DNA of 64,000 bases. It comes from Tetrapyrgos nigripes (Eukaryota > Basidiomycota > Agaricomycetes > Agaricales > Campanellaceae). Location: positions 1-64,000 of the forward strand of contig JAACJM010000132.1 in NCBI GenBank assembly GCA_013368315.1, read 5' to 3'. The position numbers and the translations under genes are program-made. The notes beneath the pieces were generated by a model. It was not told the DNA's origin, ran no database searches, and was given only the letters and a program-made list of their open reading frames with translations. Shown piece by piece: positions 1-10,763 of this stretch (position 1 is its first letter; each line of letters starts with the position of its first letter).

Positions 1-75
1 AATTAGTAAGAAAATCTCGAAAAAAAGCATATATCCAAATTGCATAGCCACACGCAGAAACGTCAGATTATAAGA

Positions 76-99
76 ACGAGACCCTAAAGGGCCTCGTAA
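76..99 (-). repeat. Helitron-type terminal box, element running off the left edge
   Basis: Read on the minus strand, this box is TTACGAGGCCCTTTAGGGTC followed by TCG. It folds as CGAG-G-CCC-TTTA-GGG-T-CTCG. The same box opens the sequences at 10764, 39833 and 39901. The next ~45 minus-strand bases also resemble those copies (a GTGTGGCTATGC-like stretch). I infer that a related element begins here and continues left of the window. The family assignment rests on the paired 5' and 3' boxes seen at 10764-12551. Confidence 0.45.
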
Positions 100-690
100 C
101 GTTCACCGCCACCATACTTATTCCTAGTTGTGATTATATCACGTCACAAACTCTCTTTCTCCCCCCAACCACCATTATCTCTGTCTTCAACGTCGCTTCC
201 ACCGCTATCCCACAAATCTACGCAAGAGGGTCCTCAAACTTCGAGGTAGGTTGTTTCTCGTCATTTGCAAAAGTTGTTTACTGATCCCATCGCCTTTACA
301 GCAGGTCAAAGGTGAGTACTAGTATCTAAACGGTATTTTGTTTATTTTTTTCGCATTCTTATTTGCGACTTGTAGGTTCTAGGGGATTTAGTCGTTGCTG
401 GATATCGGTGAGTTAGGCTTTTCTTTGCTCCTCGCTCCGTCTAACTCATGTGTGCTTCACAGGTGCCTTGTCTCTTCAAGTTCGGTCGCGTTCGTTCTGG
501 TCAGTGGTCGGGGTTAGTTAGCGGTCAGGGTCTGAGTATGGTTTTGAGTTGGGCGGTGGGTTAGGATCCGGCGCTCGGGGTTTGGTGTGATGCTTGAGAT
601 ATGATAAGGTGCGCAATAGTGATTTTTTTTTTCGTTTGTTTTTCTCTTAATTCTATCTTATTACAGGTTTTCGATTCTTCACCCGCATCT
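97..690 (+). repeat. Dispersed repeat, copy 1 (partner 27693-28275)
   Basis: This stretch aligns over almost its full length with 27693-28275. Shared blocks include the start near AACGTTCACCGCCACC, a GGTCAGGGTCTG block, a GCGCTCGGGGTTTGGTGTGA block and a T-run followed by CGTTTGTTTTTCTC. Copy 1 has about 25 extra bases near 265-290. No coding frame is conserved, and several GT...AG pairs look like a 5' UTR with introns. It could be a duplicated promoter/5' UTR or a non-coding mobile element. Confidence 0.7.
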
Positions 691-1671
691 CTTACCTTTC
701 GTGTTGTTCTTGCTGATGCTGTCTTGTCTCTTACTCTAGACTCAAGCTTTCTTCCATCATTTGTGCTGCGTGTCTGATCAGACGTTCTTTTCTTAACTCA
801 GCGCCAAATTATCAAGCTTACCCAACCAAACCGACCCCTACCACGTCGTCGACGTCGGCTACACCCCTCAAGTTACTTGCCGTCCTTCTGCAACCGTTCT
901 CTCATTCATCTTGTAGCCTGTCTCGCTAATAATTGTGAGAGTGTACTTCATCCGGGCTTTAGCTCCCGGCCCCCACTCGTACATCTAAGGTCAAATACTT
1001 TTCCTTCTTTTTATATAGCGACAATAATCAAGTCTTTGATCCTCTCTTTTCCCGAGTACAAAATACTACTATCTTCAAACGCTGCGGCGCTAGCGTACCA
1101 CCGGATACTCCCTTTCTGGGTTTCCACTCGTAGGTGAACACTAAAATCCTATTCAAAAAAGTTAATAATGGTTGATCAAGGTTCATTGTCGCGTATTTCG
1201 CTTGTGTAACGCCCGGTGTCCCTCTGCTGGTTTATGATAACCAGAGTTTGCTTTTGCTTCGTTTTCTTCTTGACTATTGCCGTCAAAATACAAAACAAAG
1301 TTAATCTACGTATGACGTTGATCTGCGGCGGCTTCTAGTTAGTCCACACATACTAGTACCCTGCTCCTCGCCAATTCGAGACGTTTATAACCTCAACTCC
1401 GCGACTGTTTTCTAGCTGCAACTTAGCTTACCCAGCCACCCCTCAAAGACAACTAACAGATCCGAGGTTTTAACGTTCATCGAATGAAAGCTGTTACTAT
1501 TTTAATAGATCCAAATCTTCCTATTCCTCGTCTCTGTCTCGGACTATCCCACTAAGACTAAGAATATCAACTTCTGTGATTAATACAGTAATACGTTCGT
1601 AACTAGGGGATCAATTTCAAGTTAGCCACCAGGCTACGTCGACACCTTCTCTTCTTCACTTCTCGTAGATC
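691..1671. other. Unassigned intergenic sequence
   Basis: Only short open stretches occur and none resembles a known protein. The right end is the pre-insertion flank of the Copia element: the last five bases before the LTR (AGATG, 1672-1676) are repeated after the right LTR. Confidence 0.5.
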
Positions 1672-1676
1672 AGATG

Positions 1677-2044
1677 TGTTGAATTGGCGCATTCAGTTGC
1701 AGCCATCAACGTAATCTATGTAGAACAATAGTAGTATTTATAAATAGAACAATAAGATTATATAGACAATAAGTGTAGTACGACAATAGTGTACGAAACC
1801 AGCATTGTACTATCAAGTACAATAGAATCTTATTGTTACTCTAGTATTAGTTTACATGTATTTGTACCTCCTCAAAGGTATATAAGGACTCATAGATTGT
1901 CCTCCAAATAACAAGTTTTATACTTAACCCACATCGCTCTACAAGCCTCTAACAAGCCTTACAAGCTACTCTCTATCCACAGGTAAGTTGCGTAGTTGCC
2001 ACTGCGTTTAGTAGTGTACAGGACCATACCATGCCTGCTTAACA
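1677..2044 (+). repeat. 5' LTR of the Copia element
   Basis: The LTR is 368 bp and begins TGTTGAATTGG. It contains a TATA-like GGTATATAAGG near 1877-1888, a likely promoter. It ends CTGCTTAACA next to the primer binding site. Compared with the right LTR it has single-base differences near positions 60, 69, 76, 118, 237 and 338 of the repeat. Confidence 0.96.
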
Positions 2045-2056
2045 GGTTATGGGCCC
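2045..2056 (+). promoter_or_regulatory. Primer binding site, initiator tRNA-Met anticodon arm type
   Basis: GGTTATGGGCCC directly follows the 5' LTR. It is the reverse complement of GGGCCCATAACC, the conserved anticodon stem-loop of eukaryotic initiator tRNA-Met. Some Copia elements prime from an internal half-tRNA fragment rather than the tRNA 3' end. The match and position are seen; the use is inferred from the family. Confidence 0.85.
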
Positions 2057-2343
2057 CAAAGGCCCTTGGGAGCGCCTTCAATGGCTGCAAACCATAGACT
2101 TCGCATACTACCTGGATGGCGCCTTCATGGCAGCCTGTGGCGCCCTTTGTGGCAGCCTGCGTCGCCTTTAATGGCTTGACGATACGTCCAACAGCGCAGG
2201 TTGTAGACGATCTAGGGGAATAGTCACTGTCATGGCGCGTTCATCGCTGCCTCTCTTCACTTTCACATGGCGCATTTATTGCTGCCTTCTTATGCTGCAT
2301 ATGGATAAATGCTGACAGTTGACCTCCCCAGAACTTATCAAAG

Positions 2344-3126
2344 ATGTCTTCCAACGTTTTGATGACCACTGTACCCGTCTTCGCCGGTATTGACTTCAAT
2401 ATCTGGGCTGACATTCTTCTCTCCTGGCTCCAGGCTACTGGACTTAGTTCTGTCCTTAGCACTGATTGCCCCAGTGATGCCAAAGTGAGTACTGTCTCCC
2501 CTCTATCCACTGAAGATACAGCGGCTCAAGCTGAGGCTATCACGGCGGCTCTAAAGAAACAGGCTGACTGGGATGAGAAGAATGATAAGGCCATTGGGTC
2601 TATCAAGCTTCGTCTTTCTGCCGCCATTCACCAGAAGGTACTCGGTATGACTACTGCCAAAGAAATTTGGACTACCCTCAAGAAGACCTACAGGAAACCT
2701 GGAGTTTCCGCAATCTACACAGATTTTAAATGTGCCACTTCCATCATCATTCCTAATGACGCTAATCCTAGTGCTGCGGTCGAGCTTATTCGCATGCACT
2801 TCGATAGGGTTAGTAACGCCGGTATCCCTAATGACGACTCCTCAAACACCTCCATTACGAAAGTTGCCAACTTCCTCATCGTCATGTTCATCATCTCCAA
2901 ACTTCCCCCCAGATATGAGTATCTCATTAATCAGTATACTCAATGTTCTATCTCGCAGATTGACAGACAAAGTCTCGATGAACTGCAAAGCGAGATCGTC
3001 AACATCTGGGAATCTTGCCAAGGAGCTTTCAATGGGCCTTCAGGGAAAGCCCACGCCAACCGTCTTTCAGCTGTCAAGCAAAAGGACAGTAACCCTAGTT
3101 TCCAACAGCAGCAGCAGCGGTGCTAA
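2344..3126 (+). pseudogene. gag: Copia Gag, N-terminal part (frame 1)
   Basis: This 260-codon stretch starts at the first ATG after the leader. It has the pattern of a Copia Gag (UBN2-type retrotransposon Gag): W-x3-LL..L near the start, an AAI.....LGMTTAKEIWTTLKK-like block in the middle, and a later region around LPPRYEYL. It runs into a CAG-rich stretch and stops. The natural continuation, a low-complexity Ser/Gly and GK-repeat segment, lies in the next frame, so a one-base indel between about 3040 and 3126 separates Gag from the rest. No CCHC zinc knuckle is visible; a basic GKGKGKGKGK run (about 3160-3190) may serve nucleic-acid binding. Confidence 0.85.
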
Positions 3127-6100
3127 CGGAGCCAGTGGCTCTAACGGAGATAACAAGGGAAAAGGAAAAGGAAAGGGCAAGGGAAAAGCTCATTTCCGGA
3201 AAGGAGGTCGAGCTGGAAAGTACGAGCAGGCCAAGAGACAAGGCCAGGCACATCCCGTTCATGGGGATATGTCTCCCATGATGCATACAGTCACCGTCGT
3301 CGATTCCCGTAAGCCATATTTCATGGAAACGGAGAAGCCTTTTGACGCCTTTTTCACAGGTACCAAAAGAGCTATCAATCTTGCACGCGATATTGGCACG
3401 AGACCATCTGGTGAGACTGTTGCTACTCTGGAGGATGTCGTCATGTCTCACCCTGATCTTTCCTCTTTCACTCTCCTTACCCCCGCTCCTCATCCTAAAT
3501 GCACTCTCACGGAACGCATCTATTGGAATAATCTCCAATCATCTTCTGATGGCTGGGGATGTAACGACAACTGGAACGATGCATTCACTTGTTCCATCGG
3601 AACTCAGACCGGTTCAGATGCCGATATGGAATGCGCTCAAGAAGAAGATGCCAGTTGGAACGAGGACACTCTGGTGAACACTTCGGAACTCGGAAGTGTG
3701 TTTGGCTCCACAATGACGGAGTCAGGTGTAAAGGAATTGCAGGACACCAGGACCCCTGTTCTACTTACTGACCGACTTGCCTCGGATCCTGCTGCCGAGA
3801 TGATGGAGTGCGGAATTCACCTTGGGGAGAGATTCCAGAATCCCGAGGATTCCCTACACATTTATGGGGAACCACTCTGAGCAGCACTGAACACTGTTGC
3901 CCCAACGGGCACTCTTTCTCTGGTCCAACGCATTGCTGCAGCCCGCAGCGAGATGCAAAATGGCTCACTGCCTGCACATCCCAGTGGCATGACCACTCAA
4001 TCCTTACCGTCCAGCCGTGTTGCAAGCCCAACACCTGGAACGATTTCAATGGGATGGGAATGGCTAACTCCTCATCTCAAAAACGAGGATGGAAGGTACG
4101 ATGAGCTGCTCGATTGGCAAAGAGACGCAACAATCGGACTAGGAGGAATGGAACTAGAGGCGGAATTACCATCCAGGGTCCTGACTCTGAGTTCAATGCC
4201 AGAACTCCGGAGCATGTCTCCGAGCCTATCTGACACCAGCGACCTTGAGTATATGTCGACTCCACCATCACTCAGCAGGATGAGCCTCCCTACATCACCT
4301 GTAGAGGTAACCTGGTCAGACAGACTTCCAAGTCCATGACCTTCTATCCCCGCCATGGTTACTGTCAATGCCGCAAATAATTATGGCTGGTCCTTAGACT
4401 CTGAAGTGTCTGGCATGGACAATGGTTATCTCAGGTCAGATCTCACTCCAGATCTTATAAATAAAAGTACTGATGCGCTTTTTCCAGCAGCTTGTAATAT
4501 GGAAGCAGGTTCTTCATGTATATATTTATTGCATACCGCTCCTCTGGGTTCATTGACCCCTTTTATTTATAATGATCTGTATACTAGTCCTGGTGACAAT
4601 AAATATCTATGTGCCTGTGGCATTTTGTTTTCATTATGCCAGAAGTGTAAGAAGAAGAGATCTAATACTGTCAAAATACACTTCGGTGATGGATGGTTAC
4701 TTGACTCTGGAGCATCAGCGCATTTTACGTTTGACATCAATGACTTTGTTGAATTGAGTTATATAAAACCAATTCCAGTAAAAACTGCCAATGGATTCAT
4801 GAACATTCATGCATCTGGAACAGTCCTGATCTCTCAACGTAAAAGAGTTATGAAATTATGTCTGGTCTATTATATTCCTGATCTAAATCAACGACTCTTA
4901 TCTGTCGGTCAATTCTTAAATGACAACATGCTTATGCGCGGTAACTCCAATCATATCACCATTTCAAGAAATACAACATTTTTGACTTTCTCAAAGCGTA
5001 TACTGGAAGAAACGCTATACTATCTTCCACACAAATCGAAAATTGTCGCTTCTAAAGCCAATCTTTTGATTTATCTTATCAACTACGAGATTTTACATCG
5101 TCGTATAGGACATCCCTCTCGTGATGTTCTAAAACATGTCCGACAACACACCCTTGGCACTCCTGAATTTATCATTCCGAAGGAGCTTCCTTTGTGCAAA
5201 GGCTGTCTTGAAGGCAAAACTCCCAAACAGGCTTACCCTCCTAACGAACGACGTGCTACTCATCCTTTCCAAATTATCCATACGGATTTGAAGGAATACC
5301 CCACAATATCCTACCACAAGTACAAGTATGTAATCGTCTTCTTTGATGATTACACTTCAGATGCTTGGATACGACTTCTTAAAGACAAAAAACAACCACT
5401 AACTGCCACTCGCCAGTTCCTTGCGATGGTAGAAACTCAATATAAGACGAAAGTCGAACAGTGGATGTCTGATATGGGTGGTGAATTCATCAAAGGTACC
5501 TACCGAGAAATGTTACTTGAGAAGGGTATTAGAATCCTTAACAGTGCACCATACATTCATCAACAGAATGGTCGAGCGGAACGCTTCATACGCACACTAA
5601 TGGATAAAGCACTTGCAATGATGAAGCTAGCGTGTCTACCTGAATCTTGGTGGGAATATGCTGTCTGTCATGGATTGTATGTCTATCGACGTACTCCCTT
5701 ATGATGACATAAATGGATAACTCCATTTGAAATGCTTGAAAAAGAAAAACCGTGTATCAATCATTTATGAGTTTTTGGCTGTGGAGCTTATGTCTTTAAA
5801 CCCGAGGAAACTCGAAAGAACAAGCTCGCTTCCAAGTCAGAACTCATGACGTATCTTGGTGTAGCACCGGGAGAACGTGGAAATCTTTTCATGCGTACAA
5901 ATAATGCGGAATTTACATCCCCACAAGCCGTGTTTGAGGAAGACTTCTTTCCTCGATGTAAAACTCAATCTCGTGGTTCGAAACAACTTCCTATTGAGTC
6001 ATCGCAAAGTGTTGACACTCCTCTACCACAGCAAATCCCTGACGATGATGATGAAGATTTTAATCATCGTCCTCCTCGCATCCCTTCCATAAGGAGACCT

Positions 6101-8215
6101 GATCAGCTTTGTGACGACGAACCTGAACAGGATCTGCCGCCTCCGTCCCCAGATAGTGACTTAGAACCTAGAAGGCCTATAACGCCACCTCCAAGGGAGA
6201 CACCACCTCCTGTGGCACCTCGAAAAGTCACTAGACCAAGACGGAATTACGGAGAACCAACACGTCGAAGCGAGTGTGTTAGTGAACCAAACAAACGGTA
6301 TGGAGATAAACACCCCGTACAAGTTACACGCGATCTTGAACCTCAAATCGTGGCTGATAAAAGAGCGGAAGCAAAAGCTAAAGCAGAGAGAGACGCTCAG
6401 AGAGAAAACCGACGTCAGGTTCCTGGACCTAGTTCTGCATCCGGAAGCGCACCCCACGGGGAGCAGCAAGCCAAGAGTGATGACTCTGCATGCCCTGAAT
6501 CAGAAGAAATGGCAGAACCATGCCGGGAAGGGGGAGTATCTATAAATTTCTTGCTTATGCAGGCAATTGCTCCTGGAGAAATCAATTCCCACTTGCTTAT
6601 TCAGAAAGTTACTTCGAAGAATGATGGGAATCAACCAAATGTTCGTAATATTCGTGAATGGACATTCAAAGATATTGCTCGCTTACCTATAGCCGAGCAA
6701 GAGGAATGGAAAGTCGCTTGCCGCGAAGAACTAGAGGCTCTTCGCAAGTGCGACACCTATGAATTGGTCGAAAGACCTACAGATAGGAAAGTTATCAAAA
6801 ACCGATGGGTCTTTGACATCAAATCTGATGGTCGTAAAAAGGCAAGACTCGTTGCAAAAGGTTTTTCACAGATCGAAGGCATAGACTTTGATCAAGTGTA
6901 TTCACCTGTTGTTCGATTCGAGACTGTGCGCTTAATCTTCGCTTTAGCTGCACTTAAGGGCTGGCACGTGTCCGGTGTCGATGTCCGATCAGCCTACTTA
7001 TATGGCTTACTCGATGAAGAAATCTATATGGAACAACCGGAAGCCTTTAAAGTAAAAGGACAAGAGCATAAAGTCGTCTGGCTTCTTCATGCTCTTTACG
7101 GACTCAAACAAGCAGGACTTGCGTGGTGGAAAAGTCTTGATAAGTCCATGGCAGAACTTGGTTTTAAACGAATCATTTCCGACACCGGAATCTTCATTCA
7201 CAAACGCTATGATGCCAACAAAAATCTTATTGAAAATTCTATCGTTATTGCTGTAGTCTATGTGGATGACGCTCTATTCTGTGGAGCTAACAAAACCTTA
7301 GTCTTACGACTCAAAGGAAACTTTATGAAGAGATGGGAATGTAGGGACTTAGGCAATGCCAAAGAGTTCCTTAGGATGAGAATTACCAGGAAAGGCAGCA
7401 AGGTCTCTTTAGACCAGTCTCCTTATCTGGATAAAATCCTAGAGACATATGGAATGCAAAACGCGAAAGCTTCTGCTACCCCATTACCCGCCAATTATCA
7501 CCCTCTTCCTCTTCCAGAAGACGCTCCTGTCAATTATACTCTTCGTCAAAGTTATCAGGAGATAATCAGATCCTTACTCTACTTAATGTTGGGAACATGT
7601 CCTGATATCTCCTTTGCTATCACAAAACTTGCGCAATTTGCTGCAAACCCCTCACAAGAACACTACAATAAGGCGAAAGACATTTGCCGTTACCTCGTTG
7701 GCACTAGAAAATATGCTCTTGTATACAACGGTCAAGGGGGAGAAGGCTTATCAGCCTATACAGACTCTGATTGGGGATCAGATCCTGGATCTCGCAAATC
7801 TCAAACTGGCTTCTTTCTACAATTAGCCCAAGCACCATTTAGCTGGACGTCTAGACAACAAAAGACAGTTGCTCTATCTTCGACTGAAGCTGAATACATG
7901 GCACTTAGTGACTGCAGTCGACAAGTATGCTGGTTCAAGACTCTTCTCAGTGAAATCGAATATCCTCTCCACGCTATTCCAATTTACGGTGACAATCAGG
8001 GATCAATTTTTATTGCATCAAACCCTGTCACAGATAAGCAAACCAAGCACATTGATATTTGACATCATTTTGTTCGAGAAAAAGTCATCGACGAGACAGT
8101 CAAGTTATTCTTCATTGAAGGAAGCAATAACCCTGCAGATCTACTCACTAAAGCTCTAGATCGAGTAAAGTTTGAGAAGTTCAGGAAACAATTAGGACTT
8201 CAGTTTTATAATTGA
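3100..8215 (+). pseudogene. pol: Copia Pol polyprotein, disrupted by six TGA codons
   Basis: One frame runs from the Gag C-terminal part to the final TGA at 8213-8215. It is broken only by TGA at 3878, 4337, 5702, 5705, 5768 and 8060. Landmarks in order are: protease LLDSGASAHFT (near 4700); GAG-pre-integrase with HRRIGHPSRD and a CKGCLEGK motif (5095-5225); integrase core with HTDLKEY and FDDYTSDAW (5279-5370) and the later QQNGRAERF (5560-5585); reverse transcriptase from NRWVFDIKSDG through YVDD (about 6800-7270); and RNase H with YTDSDWGSD and SSTEAEYMA (about 7750-7905). At 8060 the conserved KHIDIR-type ending reads KHIDI-stop. Every stop fits CGA to TGA, which suggests CpG deamination rather than random decay. 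Confidence 0.93.
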
Positions 8216-8320
8216 AGAAAGTCCTATAAATCGCATCGAAAATATCGAGGCACTAGATCCCTTCCTTCCATGGCTGCTTACAGTGCCTACCTATGCTTAC
8301 ACGCACTACCGTGCTGCTTA

Positions 8321-8331
8321 GCAAGGGGGAG
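8321..8331 (+). promoter_or_regulatory. Polypurine tract before the 3' LTR
   Basis: GCAAGGGGGAG sits immediately before the TGTTG of the right LTR, the position where plus-strand priming occurs in LTR retrotransposons. Confidence 0.85.
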
Positions 8332-8699
8332 TGTTGAATTGGCGCATTCAGTTGCAGCCATCAACGTAATCTATGTAGAACAATAGTAGTAGTTATAAAT
8401 AAAACAGTAAGATTATATAGACAATAAGTGTAGTACGACAATAGTGTATGAAACCAGCATTGTACTATCAAGTACAATAGAATCTTATTGTTACTCTAGT
8501 ATTAGTTTACATGTATTTGTACCTCCTCAAAGGTATATAAGGACTCATAGATAGTCCTCCAAATAACAAGTTTTATACTTAACCCACATCGCTCTACAAG
8601 CCTCTAACAAGCCTTACAAGCTACTCTCTATCCACAGGTAAGTTGCGTAGTTGCCACTGCATTTAGTAGTGTACAGGACCATACCATGCCTGCTTAACA
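8332..8699 (+). repeat. 3' LTR of the Copia element
   Basis: This 368-bp copy is about 98.4% identical to the left LTR. It is followed by the target duplication AGATG. Downstream flank (TTCCACTTCGCG...) joins to the upstream flank (...CTCGTAGATC) once the element and one AGATG are removed. Confidence 0.96.
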
Positions 8700-8704
8700 A
8701 GATG

Positions 8705-9803
8705 TTCCACTTCGCGTGGTGTCTCAGTCCCATTAGATGCCACCAGAATCTGGCGTTCAGAACCATTGGGGCTTGGGAAACAAGGCAATATCTTTAGCTA
8801 TCAATATGAAGAGGGGAACATCTTTCTCGGTAATCAAGGCTGATCAGCGGTTCCAGTAAGTTAAAGGATTATTGTACCGTCTAACAGAGCTGAGGCGAAA
8901 TCTGGGGGATGGCTAAAGAGTACGTAGCGAGTTACAAGGTAAGTTGCCTGTCTGTTCATTCCCGCTCGCATCCTGAATGCTTATAATAACCATTTATGAT
9001 CATCTTGATGGACCGCATACTTGTCTCGTTCAAATCATTCTTGCCTCACTTGTTCATTGTTCATCATTTCCCTTCGTGCTTCAGAGTCATCAGCATCATT
9101 TCTGTCTTCCTTAACTACGTACGTCTTGTACGATTCCCCCTTTTTCTTCCCCCAATCTTGTACCTTCACTCTGAGTCTCGCTTCTTCGTTCCTTGTCATT
9201 CTCCAAGTCCACCTCAGACCATTTTAAACATTTACCGATACACCTTCCTTGACATACCCAACTTTCTCTTGGTTTTCGACGTTCCAAAGCATGCCATCAG
9301 TCAAGTTTCTCCTCTTCATCATGGCATACGCCTCCTCATACTTCATCGTCCTGAGGTCTCATGCTCAACTAGCATCCATTCCGGAATGCATAAGCCTATC
9401 GTAATGCGACTAAGGTTCACAGGCTCTGCCAGGATTGCCCTGTGATCCATAAAAAAGAATTCCTTATGAAGCCTGGTTTCGGACTGAAGGAGGTGTGTGA
9501 TGCCGTTGAGATGGCGAAGCAAGTGGTAGAGGCGATGGGAGTAAGCGGCATCTGATGCCCTTTTTTTGCTTTCTTGGTGTTCTTTGCTTTGAAATTTGCT
9601 CTCGAAATCGTTGCTGTACATTGTATACTTACTGTTTACGATATTCATGTATCTTACTGTTCTATAACGCTTTTACTTCATCTTTATGCGTCAAGTTGAC
9701 GCGTCTCGCAGTTGATGCTATGTTCAAACGCACCTTCGTCAAGTCATTGACGCTGTTGCGGTATCTCGGGAGTACTGATATATCAACTATCGGGGGCTAC
9801 ACA
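8705..9803. other. Unassigned sequence between Copia and first foldback element
   Basis: Several open stretches occur, but none has a recognisable motif. Around 9450-9545 a short frame (FGLKEVCDAVEMAKQVVEAMG) looks protein-like and could be an exon remnant. A small inverted motif (CCACTTCGCGTGG, 8707-8719) lies beside the retrotransposon insertion site. Confidence 0.35.
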
Positions 9804-10520
9804 CACAGCGGGGCGCGGAGCATATTTGCCAGCCATTTTTGTGCATTCTTAAATGACGGATAGTTCACATGATTTTGGGTGAGATAAAATCCATCGTATT
9901 TACTGCTAAAAAACCGGGTCGCAAAAGCTCAAATTATCCGCTTAAGCTTTTCCATGCTAAACTTTTTATTCATTCATGACCAAAAAGAGGAAGTAAATAG
10001 TATTCGAGTTTTGATTTGTAAGAAAATGCGCAAAAGGTATGATCAGTATTTGTGTGCCGGATTCCGGCGAGTAAAATGAATTCACTGGGGCATTGAAAAA
10101 CACGAACTTAAATTACCGATTTTTCTCAACAGCCGGGCATACTCTATATGGAATATCGGCCTCAAATCGGTGCCATATGAAGTAGCTCCGGTGCCGAGCA
10201 AAAATCCGTCATTTAAGTTTAGATTTTTCCCATCCGCAGTGCTTTTCCTTTTACTTGCCGGAATCCGGCACACAAATAGTGATCATACCTTTTTCGCATT
10301 TTCTCACAAATCAAAATTCGAATACTATTTGCTTCCCTTTTTTGGTCATGAATGAATAAAAAGTTTAGCATGGAAAAACTTGAGTGCATAATTTGAGCTT
10401 TTGCGACCCCTTTTTTGGCAGCTAATACAATCAATTTTATCTCACCCAAAATCATGTGAACTATCCGTCATTCAAGAGTGCACAAAAATGGCTGGCAAAT
10501 ATGCTCCGCGCCCCGCTGTG
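9804..10520. mobile_element. Foldback (near-perfect palindromic) element 1, ~717 bp
   Basis: The left arm starts CACAGCGGGGCGCGGAGC and the right arm ends with its exact reverse complement at 10520. The arms remain complementary almost to the centre (about 10160), with scattered mismatches. Shared blocks include TTTTGTGCA.TCTT.AATGACGG, TTTTGGGTGAGATAAAA and a GTGTGCCGGATTCCGGC box. Both flanks carry ACA next to the arms, a possible 3-bp target duplication. No coding frame is conserved. It behaves like a MITE or foldback element whose transcript would form a long hairpin. Confidence 0.8.
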
Positions 10521-10672
10521 ACACCCGTTATGCCTCCGAAGCTTCGTCACACGTCTCCGGACTTAAAACACCCTTTTACCCGTTTCATCATTTACATATT
10601 CCTTTCTTACTCCCTCAGTCTCAAACATGTTTGGTGGCTCGTTTCACTCTTTCTCAGTAATACTTAATCCAG

Positions 10673-10733
10673 CCCGAGAGACTCGCATGCATCATTCTTC
10701 TCCATCTCATCACTTATTCGCGAGTCTCTCGGG
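10673..10733. repeat. Perfect 14-bp stem hairpin
   Basis: CCCGAGAGACTCGC (10673-10686) and GCGAGTCTCTCGGG (10720-10733) are exact reverse complements separated by 33 bases. It lies about 30 bp before the Helitron-type 5' box at 10764. It may be the end of another element or a structural motif of the insertion region. Confidence 0.6.
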
Positions 10734-10763
10734 TAACTCTATTCTTAGTTCTTCTACATCTCA

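Larger units (their letters stand above)
1672..8704 (+). mobile_element. Ty1/Copia LTR retrotransposon, complete but decayed
   Basis: The element proper is 1677-8699 (7023 bp). It is bounded by 368-bp LTRs starting TGTTG and ending AACA, and flanked by a perfect 5-bp target duplication AGATG (1672-1676 and 8700-8704). The order is LTR, primer binding site, gag, protease, integrase, reverse transcriptase, RNase H, polypurine tract, LTR, which is the Copia order (integrase before RT). The two LTRs differ at six positions by my reading (about 98.4% identical), so insertion is fairly recent. The coding region nevertheless has one frameshift and six in-frame TGA codons, so this copy is non-autonomous. 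Confidence 0.97.

Noticed and set aside
2732..3100. A long plus-strand frame overlapping Gag, as a separate protein
   Set aside because: Its first part is an out-of-frame reading of Gag; only the part after ~3100 continues the polyprotein.
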